This document shows, one piece after another, positions 1 to 9,255 of a stretch of DNA of 64,000 bases. Each line of letters begins with the position of its first letter. Within the stretch, counting starts at the first letter, position 1. The position numbers and the translations under genes are program-made. The stretch is taken from positions 1 through 64,000 of the forward strand of contig CASFID010000015.1 of assembly GCA_949294665.1 (NCBI GenBank), in the 5' to 3' direction. Under the pieces are notes generated by a model. It saw only the letters and a list, made by a program, of their open reading frames with translations. It was not told where the DNA came from and searched no databases. This stretch comes from an uncultured Eubacteriales bacterium (lineage in GTDB: Bacteria; Bacillota; Clostridia; Lachnospirales; Lachnospiraceae).

Positions 1-35
1 AAGTAGAAGCCATCGCCGCTGTGAAAGAGGATTAA
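1..35 (+). CDS. C-terminal end of an upstream gene (partial)
   Basis: Reading codons from position 3 gives ten residues, VEAIAAVKED, followed by a TAA at 33-35. The stop lies 17 bases before the carbamate kinase start, so the two genes are probably cotranscribed. The tail is too short to identify. Carbamate kinases usually sit with a carbamoyltransferase or a purine or arginine catabolic gene, so one of those would be expected, but this is inference only. Confidence 0.5.
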   Translation, partial: VEAIAAVKED

Positions 36-52
36 TCTTCAGGAGGCAGTTT

Positions 53-997
53 ATGGAAAAGAAAAAACGTATCGTTATTGCTCTGGGCGGAAACGCCCTC
101 GGCAATACTCTGCCGGAGCAGATGAAGGCCGTTAAGATCACATCCCGCGCCATTGTTGACCTGATACAGGAGGGATGCGAGGTTGTAGTCGCTCACGGGA
201 ACGGGCCTCAGGTAGGCATGGTCAACAACGCTATGCTTGCCCTCACCCATGAAGATCCGCAGCAGCCGAACACACCGCTGTCTGTCTGTGTTGCCATGAG
301 TCAGGCGTACATCGGTTATGACCTGCAGAATGCGCTCCGTGAAGAGCTCTTAAACAGAGGAATCACAGATATCCCTGTGGCAACTATGATTACGCAGGTG
401 AGGGTTGATCCTAATGATCCGGCATTCGAGCATCCGTCTAAGCCGATCGGCCGTTTCATGACAAAAGAACAGGCTGATATGATGACAAAAAAATATGACT
501 ACATTATGAAAGAAGATGCAGGCCGAGGCTACCGTCGTGTGGTTGCTTCCCCGAAACCTCAGGAGATCATCGAGATTGGCACGATCCGCAACATGGTGGA
601 CTCCGGCGATGTAGTCATTGCCTGCGGCGGCGGCGGTATCCCTGTCACTCGTCAGGGCAATCACTTAAAAGGCGCCAGCGCCGTCATTGACAAGGACTTC
701 GCAAGCTGCCTTATGGCAAAAGAGCTGGACGCTGATTTCCTTATCATCCTGACTGCCGTTGAAAAAGTTGCGATCAATTACGGAAAGCCGGATGAAAAAT
801 GGCTGGACGATATTACTGCAGATGAGGCGAAGCAGTATATAGACGAAGGACATTTCGCGCCGGGTTCTATGCTTCCGAAAGTTCAGGCTGCCGTAGATTT
901 CGCCGAGTCCAAACCGGGAAGGCAGGCTCTCATTACCCTGCTTGAGAAAGCAAAGGACGGAATACTCGGCAGGACCGGCACAAGAATCCATCTTTAG
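53..997 (+). CDS. arcC: Carbamate kinase
   Basis: This cytoplasmic enzyme transfers phosphate between carbamoyl phosphate and ADP, making ATP and carbamate in the last step of arginine, citrulline or purine-derived carbamoyl catabolism. The 314 residues match the usual family length. The N-terminal VIALGGNAL motif, the VVAHGNGPQVG segment near residue 45 and the CGGGGIPV segment near residue 190 are typical of the amino-acid-kinase fold. An AGGAGG ribosome site lies six bases before the ATG. The gene follows a partial gene closely and ends before a palindromic repeat and a terminator. With the guanine deaminase and xanthine dehydrogenase operon 12 kb away, a role in purine fermentation is possible but not shown. 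Confidence 0.95.
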   Translation: MEKKKRIVIALGGNALGNTLPEQMKAVKITSRAIVDLIQEGCEVVVAHGNGPQVGMVNNAMLALTHEDPQQPNTPLSVCVAMSQAYIGYDLQNALREELLNRGITDIPVATMITQVRVDPNDPAFEHPSKPIGRFMTKEQADMMTKKYDYIMKEDAGRGYRRVVASPKPQEIIEIGTIRNMVDSGDVVIACGGGGIPVTRQGNHLKGASAVIDKDFASCLMAKELDADFLIILTAVEKVAINYGKPDEKWLDDITADEAKQYIDEGHFAPGSMLPKVQAAVDFAESKPGRQALITLLEKAKDGILGRTGTRIHL

Positions 998-1010
998 AAA
1001 CAGACAGCAA

Positions 1011-1170
1011 GCACAGCGTTCGACAAATAACTGAACCAATCGCGCAGAATGCTTTTTCGAGTGTGCGGGGCAAAAAACGCAGGCGTAGCGGGCTACGTCG
1101 AGGCTTTTTGAGCTGTGCAATCGGGAAAGCAGACAAGCGATTTGGTGTAGTTATTTGCGAAACGCTGTGC
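1011..1170. repeat. 160-bp imperfect palindromic intergenic repeat
   Basis: The outer 22 bases of each side are inverted copies with 19 of 22 matching (left arm 1011-1032, right arm 1149-1170; shared core GCACAGCGTT). A smaller hairpin, GCGTAGC/GCTACGT, sits in the middle around 1083-1098. There is no plausible reading frame. The form resembles the repetitive palindromic elements dispersed in Lachnospiraceae genomes; copy number cannot be judged from one window. Confidence 0.6.
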
Positions 1171-1194
1171 TAGCAATCTCCTAAAAAATATATA

Positions 1195-1245
1195 AAGAGG
1201 ACATCCGACAGTTATGCCATGTACTGAACGGATGTCCTTATTTAT
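1195..1245. terminator. Bidirectional terminator between arcC and the sigma-factor gene
   Basis: Nine-base perfect stem GGACATCCG (1199-1207) and CGGATGTCC (1229-1237) with a 21-base loop. T-rich sequence follows on the plus strand and A-rich sequence precedes it, so it can serve the two convergent genes. Confidence 0.7.
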
Positions 1246-1295
1246 TTGTGTTGATTTCTCCTGTTGAATCTTTCTCTGAAGATCGTCCCCGGGGA

Positions 1296-1862
1296 TTATC
1301 TCTCCCAGATAATCTCCATTTCCGGGCCGGCAAGCATCGATGCATAGTCGTACTCCGCGGAAAGCGGATCTGTGCTGTCAAACTCTCCATAATAGATTCT
1401 GTCTATCTCATCCTTCTGCCCCACATACATGACCCTCTCCTGAGTCTTCTCAGTCTCGTCATCAAAAATCGGCTCAATGTACTCGGACCAGAGAGTTGTA
1501 TAGCAATTGAATACTTCTTTATAGGGTTCGTCCATGCCGTGCAGGAATCGGTGGATCTGAAAGGCGCTCTCTTCGTCCGCAAACCGCTCGGTAAAATCCG
1601 GCTGTATATCCGGCTCATTTTCGGGCAGCTCCTCATCTGCATACCGGGACTGCCGCCTGCAGTATGTGTAATATGTATTTCTGGCAATCGTAAACAGCCA
1701 TGCCCTGATATCCTTCGAGCCGTCAAAAGTATCGATCGATTTCAAAGCTTTCACAAACGTTTCCTGCGTAATCTCTTCCGCCGTATCTTCACTTGCGGAC
1801 AGTGCCCGGAGATACAGGAATACATCTTTGAAATAGAGCCGATATATGCGTTCAAAATCCAT
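1296..1862 (-). CDS. ECF-type sigma factor with region 4 replaced by unrelated sequence
   Basis: The first 118 residues are an ordinary extracytoplasmic-function sigma factor. Region 2 runs from about residue 3 to 72 (YRLYFKDVFLYL, AEEITQETFVKAL and IRAWLFTIARN), and region 4 begins at LHGMDEPYKEVF. The expected helix-turn-helix (form: LRxFGELSFREIGxxFGK) is absent. After residue 118 the frame reads NCYTTLWSEYIEPIFDD and ends in EMEIIWER at residue 188, which is not sigma-like. Without region 4.2 it should not recognise a -35 element. A deletion joining the sigma gene to a downstream partner gene, such as an anti-sigma factor, would explain this. The ATG at 1862 is chosen because a G-rich ribosome site lies nine bases upstream and the protein then begins at the usual MDFERIYR. 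Confidence 0.7.
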   Translation of the reverse strand: MDFERIYRLYFKDVFLYLRALSASEDTAEEITQETFVKALKSIDTFDGSKDIRAWLFTIARNTYYTYCRRQSRYADEELPENEPDIQPDFTERFADEESAFQIHRFLHGMDEPYKEVFNCYTTLWSEYIEPIFDDETEKTQERVMYVGQKDEIDRIYYGEFDSTDPLSAEYDYASMLAGPEMEIIWER

Positions 1863-1937
1863 GCCTCTCATCCCCCCTTTCACTTTATTAACTCGCGAAA
1901 TACGGAAGTGTTACAAAACTTTATACTAATTTCAGCA

Positions 1938-3893
1938 CTATAAAAAAGCAATATTTTTTCTCCAGACAAGGATACGGTTCTCTCCGCTCCTGAGATCAGC
2001 CACAGGCCCGGGCATTACTTCTCCACTTCTCTTCTCTCCGCAGATGTCCGTATCAAATTTGATCGGTAATCCGTCCGGCGCTTCATAGCGCTCCTCCACA
2101 ATCCGCGGCATCCCCAGCATCTCTGTTGTCATTACCTCTCCGGTATAGCCTGGCATTTCTTCCGGTACAGTTACATTCAGATATACCCCCTCTTCCGTCT
2201 CTTCGATCCGGACATCCGGGCTTATGCTGCTAGTAAACCCATCCTCTTCTTTTTCATAGGCTGACGCGCTGTTAAGATAACAGTTCCGATGAATGTAAAC
2301 CGGCTGCTTTACATGGTCAAAAGCCTCATGGTCTCCGTTTCCTTCAGCTGCAAGCAGTTCACAGTACTCCGCCATGGAAGCGGGATGTCCGTCATATCCG
2401 CTGGTTCCCGCGACAGACTGTTCTGTATAAGTTGTCTGCCCACCGATAAATATATTCTGATACCAGCGGTCGTCTCCGCCGTAGACAAACGCTGTTCCCA
2501 GCGGTACTGTGCTGTGGGCCATATGATATGGTGTGGTCCGGTCAAGTACCGGCTCCCTCCGCATGGTGCCGCAGATCAGATTGTTGATATAGGCTCCTCC
2601 CTGAGCGATATTATCCAGACTGTAGGGCGAAGCGAAAATATTGTTATCCACAATGTGCGGTCCATGGGTGACCTCGATCATCAGATCCCGGTCATTATCC
2701 ACATACACATTTCTGCTGACTCTTGTGCCCTGCGCCTCCCAGTCAAGCCATGTTCCAAGAGTACAGTCATGGATATAATTTCCTTCGATCTGTACATCGA
2801 TAGCAGCATGAAGCTTAATGCCTGCAATCTCGTATCCGAAGAATTCATGTTTTACCCCGATATGAAAGATCTCATTGCCGTAGATCCTGCTGAACACACA
2901 GCCCAGATGTCCTACGATCCCATTCTGCCCGCAGTCGTAGATCCGGTTATTACGAATAATATGACCTCCGACCGTCTCCTTATCCCAGCCCCTGTGGACC
3001 GCTTTAAACACTGCTTCCATCTGATACTGATAGCCCGGCTTTCTGCGGTATCTCGTGCATTCATTATCGCCTGTGGAATATTCTTTTCCTATGCTGACCG
3101 CACTGCACTTTGCGTCATGAAGGACATTCTCTTCTATGATCCAGCCTTTACTCCAGTGTGCGCCCACCATCCCCGGCTGGTCGGCAGTCGGCGGTGCCCA
3201 GGGGCTTGCCGCCTGCGCGATCTCAAATCCCCGGACCGTGATATAGTTGATCCCTGTTCTTTCCGGATAGAAGCAGCACTCCCTCACGCTGATCTCTGTC
3301 AGTTGTTGATTCGGATCCACGTCCTGAAAGTTTGCGTAGATTACAGTTTTATCCCTCTGCACCTCTGCAAACCACTGATACAAAGTTTCCGCGGGATAAG
3401 GAATGGGCTCTTTGTGTTTTGTCCACGGCGGATTATATCCCTCTGTTCTCATGACCGGATTCTCCACCTCATGAAGATTTGATGCCTCATACATGGACTT
3501 CCCGTTCAGATATACATCCCCTGCGTGGACGCTTCCATCCTCCGGCCAGATCAGCCAGTCTCCCCAGAGACGCTGCGCAAAAGGATTGTTGACTCCGAAA
3601 ATACTGTTCGGCACTTCTGTCTTCCACATATTGCTCCTGCAGTGCTCCCATTTTTCCACTTTTTCTGAACCTTTGATCACCACATGCTCTCCGGGGGACG
3701 CCTGATATGTGATCCGCTCCGAATCGCTTCTCCCTCCCCGGGCTGGTTTCACCCACTCACGGTACACCCCTTCGTGGACTGTAATCACATCCCCCGGCTG
3801 TGCGGTCTGCGCGGCTTTCGATATAGTACGGAAGGGCTCCTGCGCACTTCCGCTTCCCGAATCATTCCCTGTTACAGTGACATGATATTCCAT
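1938..3893 (-). CDS. GH120 family beta-xylosidase
   Basis: This 651-residue right-handed beta-helix enzyme releases xylose from the non-reducing end of xylo-oligosaccharides. From memory it resembles Thermoanaerobacterium saccharolyticum XylC over nearly its full length, including the segments ITVHEGVYREWVKP, YPERTGINYITVRGFE and TADQPGMVGAHWSKGWIIE. By that comparison Asp384 in WLDWEAQG is the nucleophile and Glu407 in IEVTHGPH the acid/base; both are present. There is no signal peptide, so it should act in the cytoplasm on imported oligosaccharides. AAGGAGG precedes the ATG by a normal distance. It belongs to a xylan locus with a GH43 xylosidase, an ABC importer and a two-component system. 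The name is well supported; substrate detail is inferred from the family. Confidence 0.9.
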   Translation of the reverse strand: MEYHVTVTGNDSGSGSAQEPFRTISKAAQTAQPGDVITVHEGVYREWVKPARGGRSDSERITYQASPGEHVVIKGSEKVEKWEHCRSNMWKTEVPNSIFGVNNPFAQRLWGDWLIWPEDGSVHAGDVYLNGKSMYEASNLHEVENPVMRTEGYNPPWTKHKEPIPYPAETLYQWFAEVQRDKTVIYANFQDVDPNQQLTEISVRECCFYPERTGINYITVRGFEIAQAASPWAPPTADQPGMVGAHWSKGWIIEENVLHDAKCSAVSIGKEYSTGDNECTRYRRKPGYQYQMEAVFKAVHRGWDKETVGGHIIRNNRIYDCGQNGIVGHLGCVFSRIYGNEIFHIGVKHEFFGYEIAGIKLHAAIDVQIEGNYIHDCTLGTWLDWEAQGTRVSRNVYVDNDRDLMIEVTHGPHIVDNNIFASPYSLDNIAQGGAYINNLICGTMRREPVLDRTTPYHMAHSTVPLGTAFVYGGDDRWYQNIFIGGQTTYTEQSVAGTSGYDGHPASMAEYCELLAAEGNGDHEAFDHVKQPVYIHRNCYLNSASAYEKEEDGFTSSISPDVRIEETEEGVYLNVTVPEEMPGYTGEVMTTEMLGMPRIVEERYEAPDGLPIKFDTDICGEKRSGEVMPGPVADLRSGENRILVWRKNIAFL

Positions 3894-3950
3894 CTGTATT
3901 CCTCCTTTTTCAGTTCAATTTGCATAAATAAAAGTGTTAAAAATTATTTG

Positions 3951-4925
3951 TCAGTCAAAAAATTCTCCGCAGACTTTTTCCACTTCTTCCGGATCTGCCA
4001 GAAAACTGCTGACACCATTGATACTGATCAGCGCATGATCTTCATCATACGGATAATAAACAACTTCGATATCAGACGCCTCGTCCGTGTTTCGGAAAAA
4101 CCGCACACTCAGAATCGGTTCCTCTTCTGTATCCGGCGTTTCCCTTTCCGGCACTTCTCCTGTGATCAGAATGCCCAGAAGGTTCTGATAAGCCTCATTG
4201 TACTCTTCTTTGTCCACTTCCCGGGAATCCATCACATACACGCCGTCTTTCAGTGACATTGTGTACAGTTCTCCGTTCTTTTCCACTTCCACATCAGATA
4301 CTGTTGTGATGTCCGGGAGTACAGGGATTTTTAAAATATAATCATAGGGATCGACCGTCAGCAGAGCATTTACAGTTGTCTCTGGCAGCAGCCCGACCGT
4401 TTCTGATTCTTTGTCAAACGCATAGACATGACCGCTGCCGTCACTGTCCCCGATCCGCAAACGCAGGATGGAATCGGCATCCGTCTTTTCCTCGTCACCG
4501 CTCAGGACAATCGTGATATATGTATCCGAATCTGAAATACCGACCTCTTCCGGAGTTTTTACAGTCTCAGTACCGGAGAGTTCCATGTCGTCCAGCTGTC
4601 CCAGAAGAGAGAAAAGTGTTTCCGTATTTACGGTCGTCTGAGGCGTATAAGGCGCGGTGAATTCCCACCATGCAAACGAAGCCTTATATTCTTTCGGAGC
4701 ATATGACACAGTAAACACTTCCTCCCCATCCTTTTCTACAGATAGCCCGCAGATTCTTTCAGACTGCACTTTCTCGTCAGACGCCGGCAGATTTTCTTTC
4801 CACTCCTGCATGGCGGATGGCTCCTCGAATACGTTCAGCGCTTTCCTTTCCTGCTCTTCTTTTCCGCATCCTGTCAGGCAGAAGATGCCCGTCAGTAATA
4901 TCAGCGGAAATAATTTCTTCTTCAT
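3951..4925 (-). CDS. DUF4340 domain lipoprotein
   Basis: The precursor begins MKKKLFPLILLTGIFCLTGCGKEE, a lipoprotein signal peptide with lipobox LTGC, so the mature 300-residue protein should be anchored outside the membrane. The body is acidic and beta-rich and resembles DUF4340 proteins, often found beside ABC-2 gliding or export systems; here it follows a response regulator. The start at 4925 lies two bases after the stop of the upstream regulator gene, whose last codons (GGA GGA GCA TAA) supply the ribosome site, so the genes are translationally coupled. The molecular role is unknown. A sensor or accessory of the adjacent two-component system is one possibility, from position only. Confidence 0.7.
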   Translation of the reverse strand: MKKKLFPLILLTGIFCLTGCGKEEQERKALNVFEEPSAMQEWKENLPASDEKVQSERICGLSVEKDGEEVFTVSYAPKEYKASFAWWEFTAPYTPQTTVNTETLFSLLGQLDDMELSGTETVKTPEEVGISDSDTYITIVLSGDEEKTDADSILRLRIGDSDGSGHVYAFDKESETVGLLPETTVNALLTVDPYDYILKIPVLPDITTVSDVEVEKNGELYTMSLKDGVYVMDSREVDKEEYNEAYQNLLGILITGEVPERETPDTEEEPILSVRFFRNTDEASDIEVVYYPYDEDHALISINGVSSFLADPEEVEKVCGEFFD

Positions 4926-4927
4926 CC

Positions 4928-6520
4928 TTATGCTCCTCCCTTCTCCCTGCACTGCTCCCGGTATTTTGTAGGCGACACCCCGGTGTGCTTCTTAAATGCA
5001 AGGGAGAAATAATTTGTATCATTATATCCTACGGCCATGGCAACTCTGCCTGTTTTCATCGTTGTCGTTTCCAGAAGAGTTTTTGCTTTTTCTATCCGTT
5101 TTCTCACTATATATTCATTGCATCCTTCTCCCTCTATCCGTTTAAACAGGCGGGAGAAGTAATTCGGGGATACATAGAATTTTTCCGCCAGTGTGGCAAC
5201 GGACAGATTTTCTCCCAGATGCTCACTGATAAAACTCCTGGCACTGGAGACGATCTCGTTGCTTTCTTTCCCGGATGATCCGCCTCCGAGCAGGGCATTA
5301 AGGAACCCTTCTGTAACGTTGAGCGTCTCCTCACGCCCCGAACTGAGCAGGGTGCGGTTCATGCCCTCAAGAAGATGCTCCTGTGTCTCTCCGGTATTCA
5401 TGGAATAGGAAAACATTACGGCGGAGGCCAGCTCAAAACACAGCCGCTTCAGGCTGCTGTCAGATATATTGTAGGCCTCTGCTGCCCTGCGGAATCTTCC
5501 GAATATATGAACGACATAGTCACAATTCGATGTATTTTCGGTCATTGCTTTCTTAAACTCCTCAAATACGTCCCTAAAAATATTCTGCCTGTCTTTCGTC
5601 TGTCCCGGGCGGAGAATAGTGTCATATCCAGCTTTTTCCGGCCGGGCGAATTCCGCCTGTTCCGATTCCATAAGATAGACAGCGTCATTATATGACAGAT
5701 ACAGTTCTTCCAGGCTCTGCGCCACGCTTCCCAGAATAATGTGTATCCTCGAGTCATCCTCATCTTCCAGAATGCCCTTGATCTCATCCATCTGCTCTGT
5801 GATATCGTCATTTCCCTCTTTCAGATACATTACAATGACGAGACGTCCTGCTGTATCCGGGAATGTGATTCCCTCTCCGCGGCTGTCCACCAGTCCCATA
5901 CAGATATTCTTCATTGTAGTCAGCCGGAAATACTTCTCTTCCTCTCCCCAATTTACTTTCATGTCGGGGATCAGAAGCGCAGCCTGCATCTTTCTCTGAG
6001 GATCCAGACCGCATACTGCCGCCACCTCTTGCACATCCTCGCTCTCCCGGCTGATAAACCGGCACATTACACGTTCCAGTTCCGCCTGCTGTCTGCTTCC
6101 CTCCGTCCGTTTCTGACTCTGATCCAGTTCCTCCTGTCTGCGTGCCGCATCCAGATACTCCACCTGCTGGCGGATATTCTCCGAAAGTTCCTCTTCATCT
6201 ACCGGCTTTAACAGGAAATTCTGTACCTGCATCCGCAGACACTGTCTTACATAGCTGAAACTGTCATATCCGGTCAGCACAAGGATACGCATATTGAACC
6301 GTCGTTTTCGTATTTCTCGGATCAGGTCAAGACCTGTCATCTCCGACATGCTGATATCCGTGATCATCAATTCCGGCCGCTCTTCTTCGATAATCTGTAT
6401 CGCTTCTCTGGCAGAGGCCGCCGTAAAGGCTTCATCGATCCCCAGCTTCTCCCATTCGATCCCCTCTTTGATTCCCATGCGTATCATCTGTTCATCGTCA
6501 ACGATCAGCGCCTTATACAT
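4928..6520 (-). CDS. YesN-type response regulator with AraC DNA-binding domain
   Basis: The 530-residue protein has an N-terminal receiver domain (MYKALIVDDE; phospho-acceptor Asp55 in LMITDISM; conserved Lys in FLLKPVDEEE). A long middle region follows, then two C-terminal AraC helix-turn-helix motifs (SVATLAEKFYVSPNYFSRLFKRIEG and VAMAVGYNDTNYFSLAFKKHTGVSPTKYR). It should activate the xylan genes when phosphorylated by the kinase encoded just upstream. The ATG at 6520 overlaps the kinase stop codon by eight bases (GATGTATAA), so the two are coupled. This start also gives the usual MYKxLIVDDE N-terminus of this family. Confidence 0.93.
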   Translation of the reverse strand: MYKALIVDDEQMIRMGIKEGIEWEKLGIDEAFTAASAREAIQIIEEERPELMITDISMSEMTGLDLIREIRKRRFNMRILVLTGYDSFSYVRQCLRMQVQNFLLKPVDEEELSENIRQQVEYLDAARRQEELDQSQKRTEGSRQQAELERVMCRFISRESEDVQEVAAVCGLDPQRKMQAALLIPDMKVNWGEEEKYFRLTTMKNICMGLVDSRGEGITFPDTAGRLVIVMYLKEGNDDITEQMDEIKGILEDEDDSRIHIILGSVAQSLEELYLSYNDAVYLMESEQAEFARPEKAGYDTILRPGQTKDRQNIFRDVFEEFKKAMTENTSNCDYVVHIFGRFRRAAEAYNISDSSLKRLCFELASAVMFSYSMNTGETQEHLLEGMNRTLLSSGREETLNVTEGFLNALLGGGSSGKESNEIVSSARSFISEHLGENLSVATLAEKFYVSPNYFSRLFKRIEGEGCNEYIVRKRIEKAKTLLETTTMKTGRVAMAVGYNDTNYFSLAFKKHTGVSPTKYREQCREKGGA

Positions 6521-8318
6521 CCTGCATCTCTCCTGTCTGTGTTTCGTTTTCATCCTGCATTTTCTGCTGAGGAAGACGGACGATTACCGTGACGCCTCCG
6601 TTCTCATTCCCGGCAAACCTGAGTCCGTAGGATCTGCCAAACATCAGTTCAATCCTTTTATTTACATTCCGCACTCCATATCCGAAGCTGTCATCGTGGA
6701 CGGATATGGATCGGTTCATCTCCTCGATCTCGCTTTTCCCCATACCCGTTCCACTGTCCGATACGATGATCCATGCATCTTTCCCGTCCGTCTTTGCCGT
6801 GATCTCCACTTTTCCTTTCTTTCCCTCTTTTACCCGTATCCCGTGATAGATTGAATTCTCCACCAGCGGCTGGAGCGTCATCTTCGGGATCCGAAGCGTA
6901 TACAGTTCGTCCGGAATATGCAGTTCCATCTCTATAATATCCCCGTAGCGCATCTGTTGGATCGTCATATATGCCTTGACATGTTCCAGTTCAAGATCAA
7001 GAGGGATGATTTCCTTTCCTTTGCTCAGACAGATCCGGTAGTACTGTGCCAGTGCTTTGACAAGCACAGAAATCTTCCGGTTGCCGTCCGCTACAGCCTG
7101 CCAATGGATACACTCCAGTGCATTGTAAAGGAAATGCGGTTTAATCTGGGATTGAAGGGCATTGAACCGGATCTGCTCCATCTGATGCTGCTCTTCTTTC
7201 ACCTGATTCATCAGGAGATTGATCTCGTCCATCATGGAGTTGAACCCTTCGGCCAGTTTTCTACTGTCCGGATCGCTCTCCCGGATCTTGTCCAGATCAA
7301 TGCGAACGTCCAGTCGTCCCTCCTCCACCGTCTCCATCGTATTTACCACCTTGTTGATCGGACGGTAAAACTGTCGGATCAACTTCCTGATCACCCAGAT
7401 CGCGCCAAGAGTGATAAGGGCAATGAAGATGAGCAACATTCCGATTGTCCCGAAACTCCCCCGAATCAACGCTGTCAGCGTAATCTCGTTGACAAGATAA
7501 TAGCTCCAGTTCCCGATCCGCTGGTACTGGACCATCTTTCCTCCATTCCAGAATTCACCGCTGCGTCCGGTGATCCTGCTGCCATACGGCACCTCATTTC
7601 CCAGACGTCCTGTCTCATTGTCCGCGATCACGCGGCCGCTCGTATCCACAAGAAACATCTCGTTTCCCATCTCGCGCTGCCGCTCGGAAAGGATACTGTT
7701 CAAAAAAGGATCATCCATATTCATGACAAGAATTCCCATCTGATTTACCATATTTGTCGTAGAATATACGGGATAATACAGCGTCAGAGTGTAATCGCCG
7801 CTGCGGTAATAAGCGTCATTATAACTGAGCCGCATCCCGCTCGCTCCACGCATCAGGATACTGTTCTCATAATCCTCTTTATATGCCGCTTCAAACTGTG
7901 CGTCTGTCAGACTGGTATTTCCTTTGTAGTAATATCTTCCGTCCTCATCGCGGATCACAGCCGAAAAATTCAGATTATTCTGTATATTCAGCATATTCGT
8001 AAGTTCGGTGTTTACTTCTTCCGCCACATTGTTGGAAAGACCTTCAGCCGGTTCGGAACAGTAATTCTGTATCGCATCGTTGATCACCAGCGCCACAGAG
8101 AAATTCCAGTACTGCTCCAGTGTCTCATCATAGTTGGAAGATATCATTCGCGTCTGGCTCTCTATAGTATCGGATGTCTGCTCTGTCACATAGATCATCT
8201 CCACCAGGAGAAATATGAATAGTACAAGAATGGACGTCCCACTGATCGCCAGTGAGACAACCATCCTCATTTTCTTTTCAAAATTCCAGTTGTTCAGTTT
8301 TTTCATACTTGCCAGCAT
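6513..8318 (-). CDS. YesM-type sensor histidine kinase
   Basis: The 601-residue membrane kinase pairs with the AraC-type regulator downstream. A first membrane helix (about 20-44) is followed by an extracellular sensor of about 240 residues with a Cache-like look, a second helix (about 289-311) and a HAMP segment. The phospho-acceptor box is SQIKPHFLYNALE with His395, and the ATPase domain has LQPLVENSIYHG (N box) and DSGTGMG (G1 box). This class usually senses extracellular oligosaccharides directly or through a binding protein. Its position inside a xylosidase and ABC transporter cluster suggests xylo-oligosaccharides, which is inference. Confidence 0.94.
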   Translation of the reverse strand: MLASMKKLNNWNFEKKMRMVVSLAISGTSILVLFIFLLVEMIYVTEQTSDTIESQTRMISSNYDETLEQYWNFSVALVINDAIQNYCSEPAEGLSNNVAEEVNTELTNMLNIQNNLNFSAVIRDEDGRYYYKGNTSLTDAQFEAAYKEDYENSILMRGASGMRLSYNDAYYRSGDYTLTLYYPVYSTTNMVNQMGILVMNMDDPFLNSILSERQREMGNEMFLVDTSGRVIADNETGRLGNEVPYGSRITGRSGEFWNGGKMVQYQRIGNWSYYLVNEITLTALIRGSFGTIGMLLIFIALITLGAIWVIRKLIRQFYRPINKVVNTMETVEEGRLDVRIDLDKIRESDPDSRKLAEGFNSMMDEINLLMNQVKEEQHQMEQIRFNALQSQIKPHFLYNALECIHWQAVADGNRKISVLVKALAQYYRICLSKGKEIIPLDLELEHVKAYMTIQQMRYGDIIEMELHIPDELYTLRIPKMTLQPLVENSIYHGIRVKEGKKGKVEITAKTDGKDAWIIVSDSGTGMGKSEIEEMNRSISVHDDSFGYGVRNVNKRIELMFGRSYGLRFAGNENGGVTVIVRLPQQKMQDENETQTGEMQDV

Positions 8319-8412
8319 AGTTTTCGCTCCTTATCCGATGTTCCAGCAAAACAGGTCTGTAAAAACACACCACTTTATCCCTGTCTGATCTGCTGACAGT
8401 ATAACATATATC

Positions 8413-9252
8413 TTATCCCTTGACAGCGCCCGCGGTCATACCTTTGATCAGCTTATCCTGTGCAAAGATAAACAGGAGTATCATAGGAAGGGCCGTCAAA
8501 GTCAGCACCGCCATGATCATAGGAATGTCCATTGAATATTGTCCCCGAAAGTCCCATACTGCAAGCGGAAGAGTTCTGCTGTCCGCACTCTGTGTCAATG
8601 TATATGCGAAAATATATTCATTCCACATGGTCACTCCATTATATATAGCAAGAGTGGACAGTCCCGGCTTTGCCATGGGAAGCATGATCTTAAAAAACAT
8701 TTTAAATCTGCTGCATCCGTCAATCTCCGCCGCCTCCTCTATCTCTTTCGGAATACTCTTCATAAAGCTTGTAAGGATAAATACGGAGATTGGCACTCCG
8801 ATCGCCACATATGGCCCGATCAGTGCCCAGATCGTATCATACAGATGCATCGTCTGGGACATGCGAAAGATCGGGATCAGTGTGATATGTACCGGGATTG
8901 CCATACATGCAACGATCACAGAATAAATGAAACCGTTGCCTTTGAACTTCATTCTCGACAGCGGATAGGATGCGCATGCTGCGATAAACAGGAGAATCGT
9001 CAGGGATATCGCCAGTACGATCACACTGTTCAGAAAATATCTCGGAAAGTTCGCCTCAAGCACTGTCTTGTAATTTGCAAGGCTCCACTTTTCCGGCAGA
9101 GCAAATATCCCGTTGGTCAGCATCTCGAATTTATCTTTAAAGGAGTTCAGGATCATGAAAATAAACGGAACGATCGCAATGATCAGTCCTGCTAACGCCA
9201 GAATGATTGCAACAGCCCAGGACAGCCTGCTTTTTATTTTTGTCTTCTTCAT
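8413..9252 (-). CDS. Carbohydrate ABC transporter permease, MalG type
   Basis: The 279-residue inner-membrane permease has six predicted helices and the cytoplasmic EAA loop around residue 190 (EIEEAAEIDGCSRFKMFFKIMLPMAKPG), which docks the ATPase subunit. The ATG lies four bases after the stop of the partner permease, whose AAG GAG GAC TAA supplies the ribosome site. No ATP-binding subunit is encoded in the locus. That is normal for this group in Firmicutes, where one MsmK-like ATPase elsewhere serves several importers. Its likely cargo is xylo-oligosaccharide, from the two flanking xylosidases. Confidence 0.93.
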   Translation of the reverse strand: MKKTKIKSRLSWAVAIILALAGLIIAIVPFIFMILNSFKDKFEMLTNGIFALPEKWSLANYKTVLEANFPRYFLNSVIVLAISLTILLFIAACASYPLSRMKFKGNGFIYSVIVACMAIPVHITLIPIFRMSQTMHLYDTIWALIGPYVAIGVPISVFILTSFMKSIPKEIEEAAEIDGCSRFKMFFKIMLPMAKPGLSTLAIYNGVTMWNEYIFAYTLTQSADSRTLPLAVWDFRGQYSMDIPMIMAVLTLTALPMILLFIFAQDKLIKGMTAGAVKG

Positions 9253-9255
9253 CCT

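Noticed and set aside
1248-1943. 231-codon plus-strand frame over the sigma-factor gene
   Set aside because: It was considered as an explanation for the odd sigma-factor tail, but it has no ribosome site or recognisable sequence and simply mirrors the minus-strand gene.
2289-3482. 397-codon plus-strand frame opposite the GH120 gene
   Set aside because: Its product has no domain-like sequence and no ribosome site, and it lies wholly antisense to a well-matched enzyme, so it is a shadow frame.
8319-8412. Terminator between the importer and sensor-kinase genes of the xylan locus
   Set aside because: CTGTC/GACAG can pair but the stem is short and no T run follows, so the genes are more likely to be cotranscribed.
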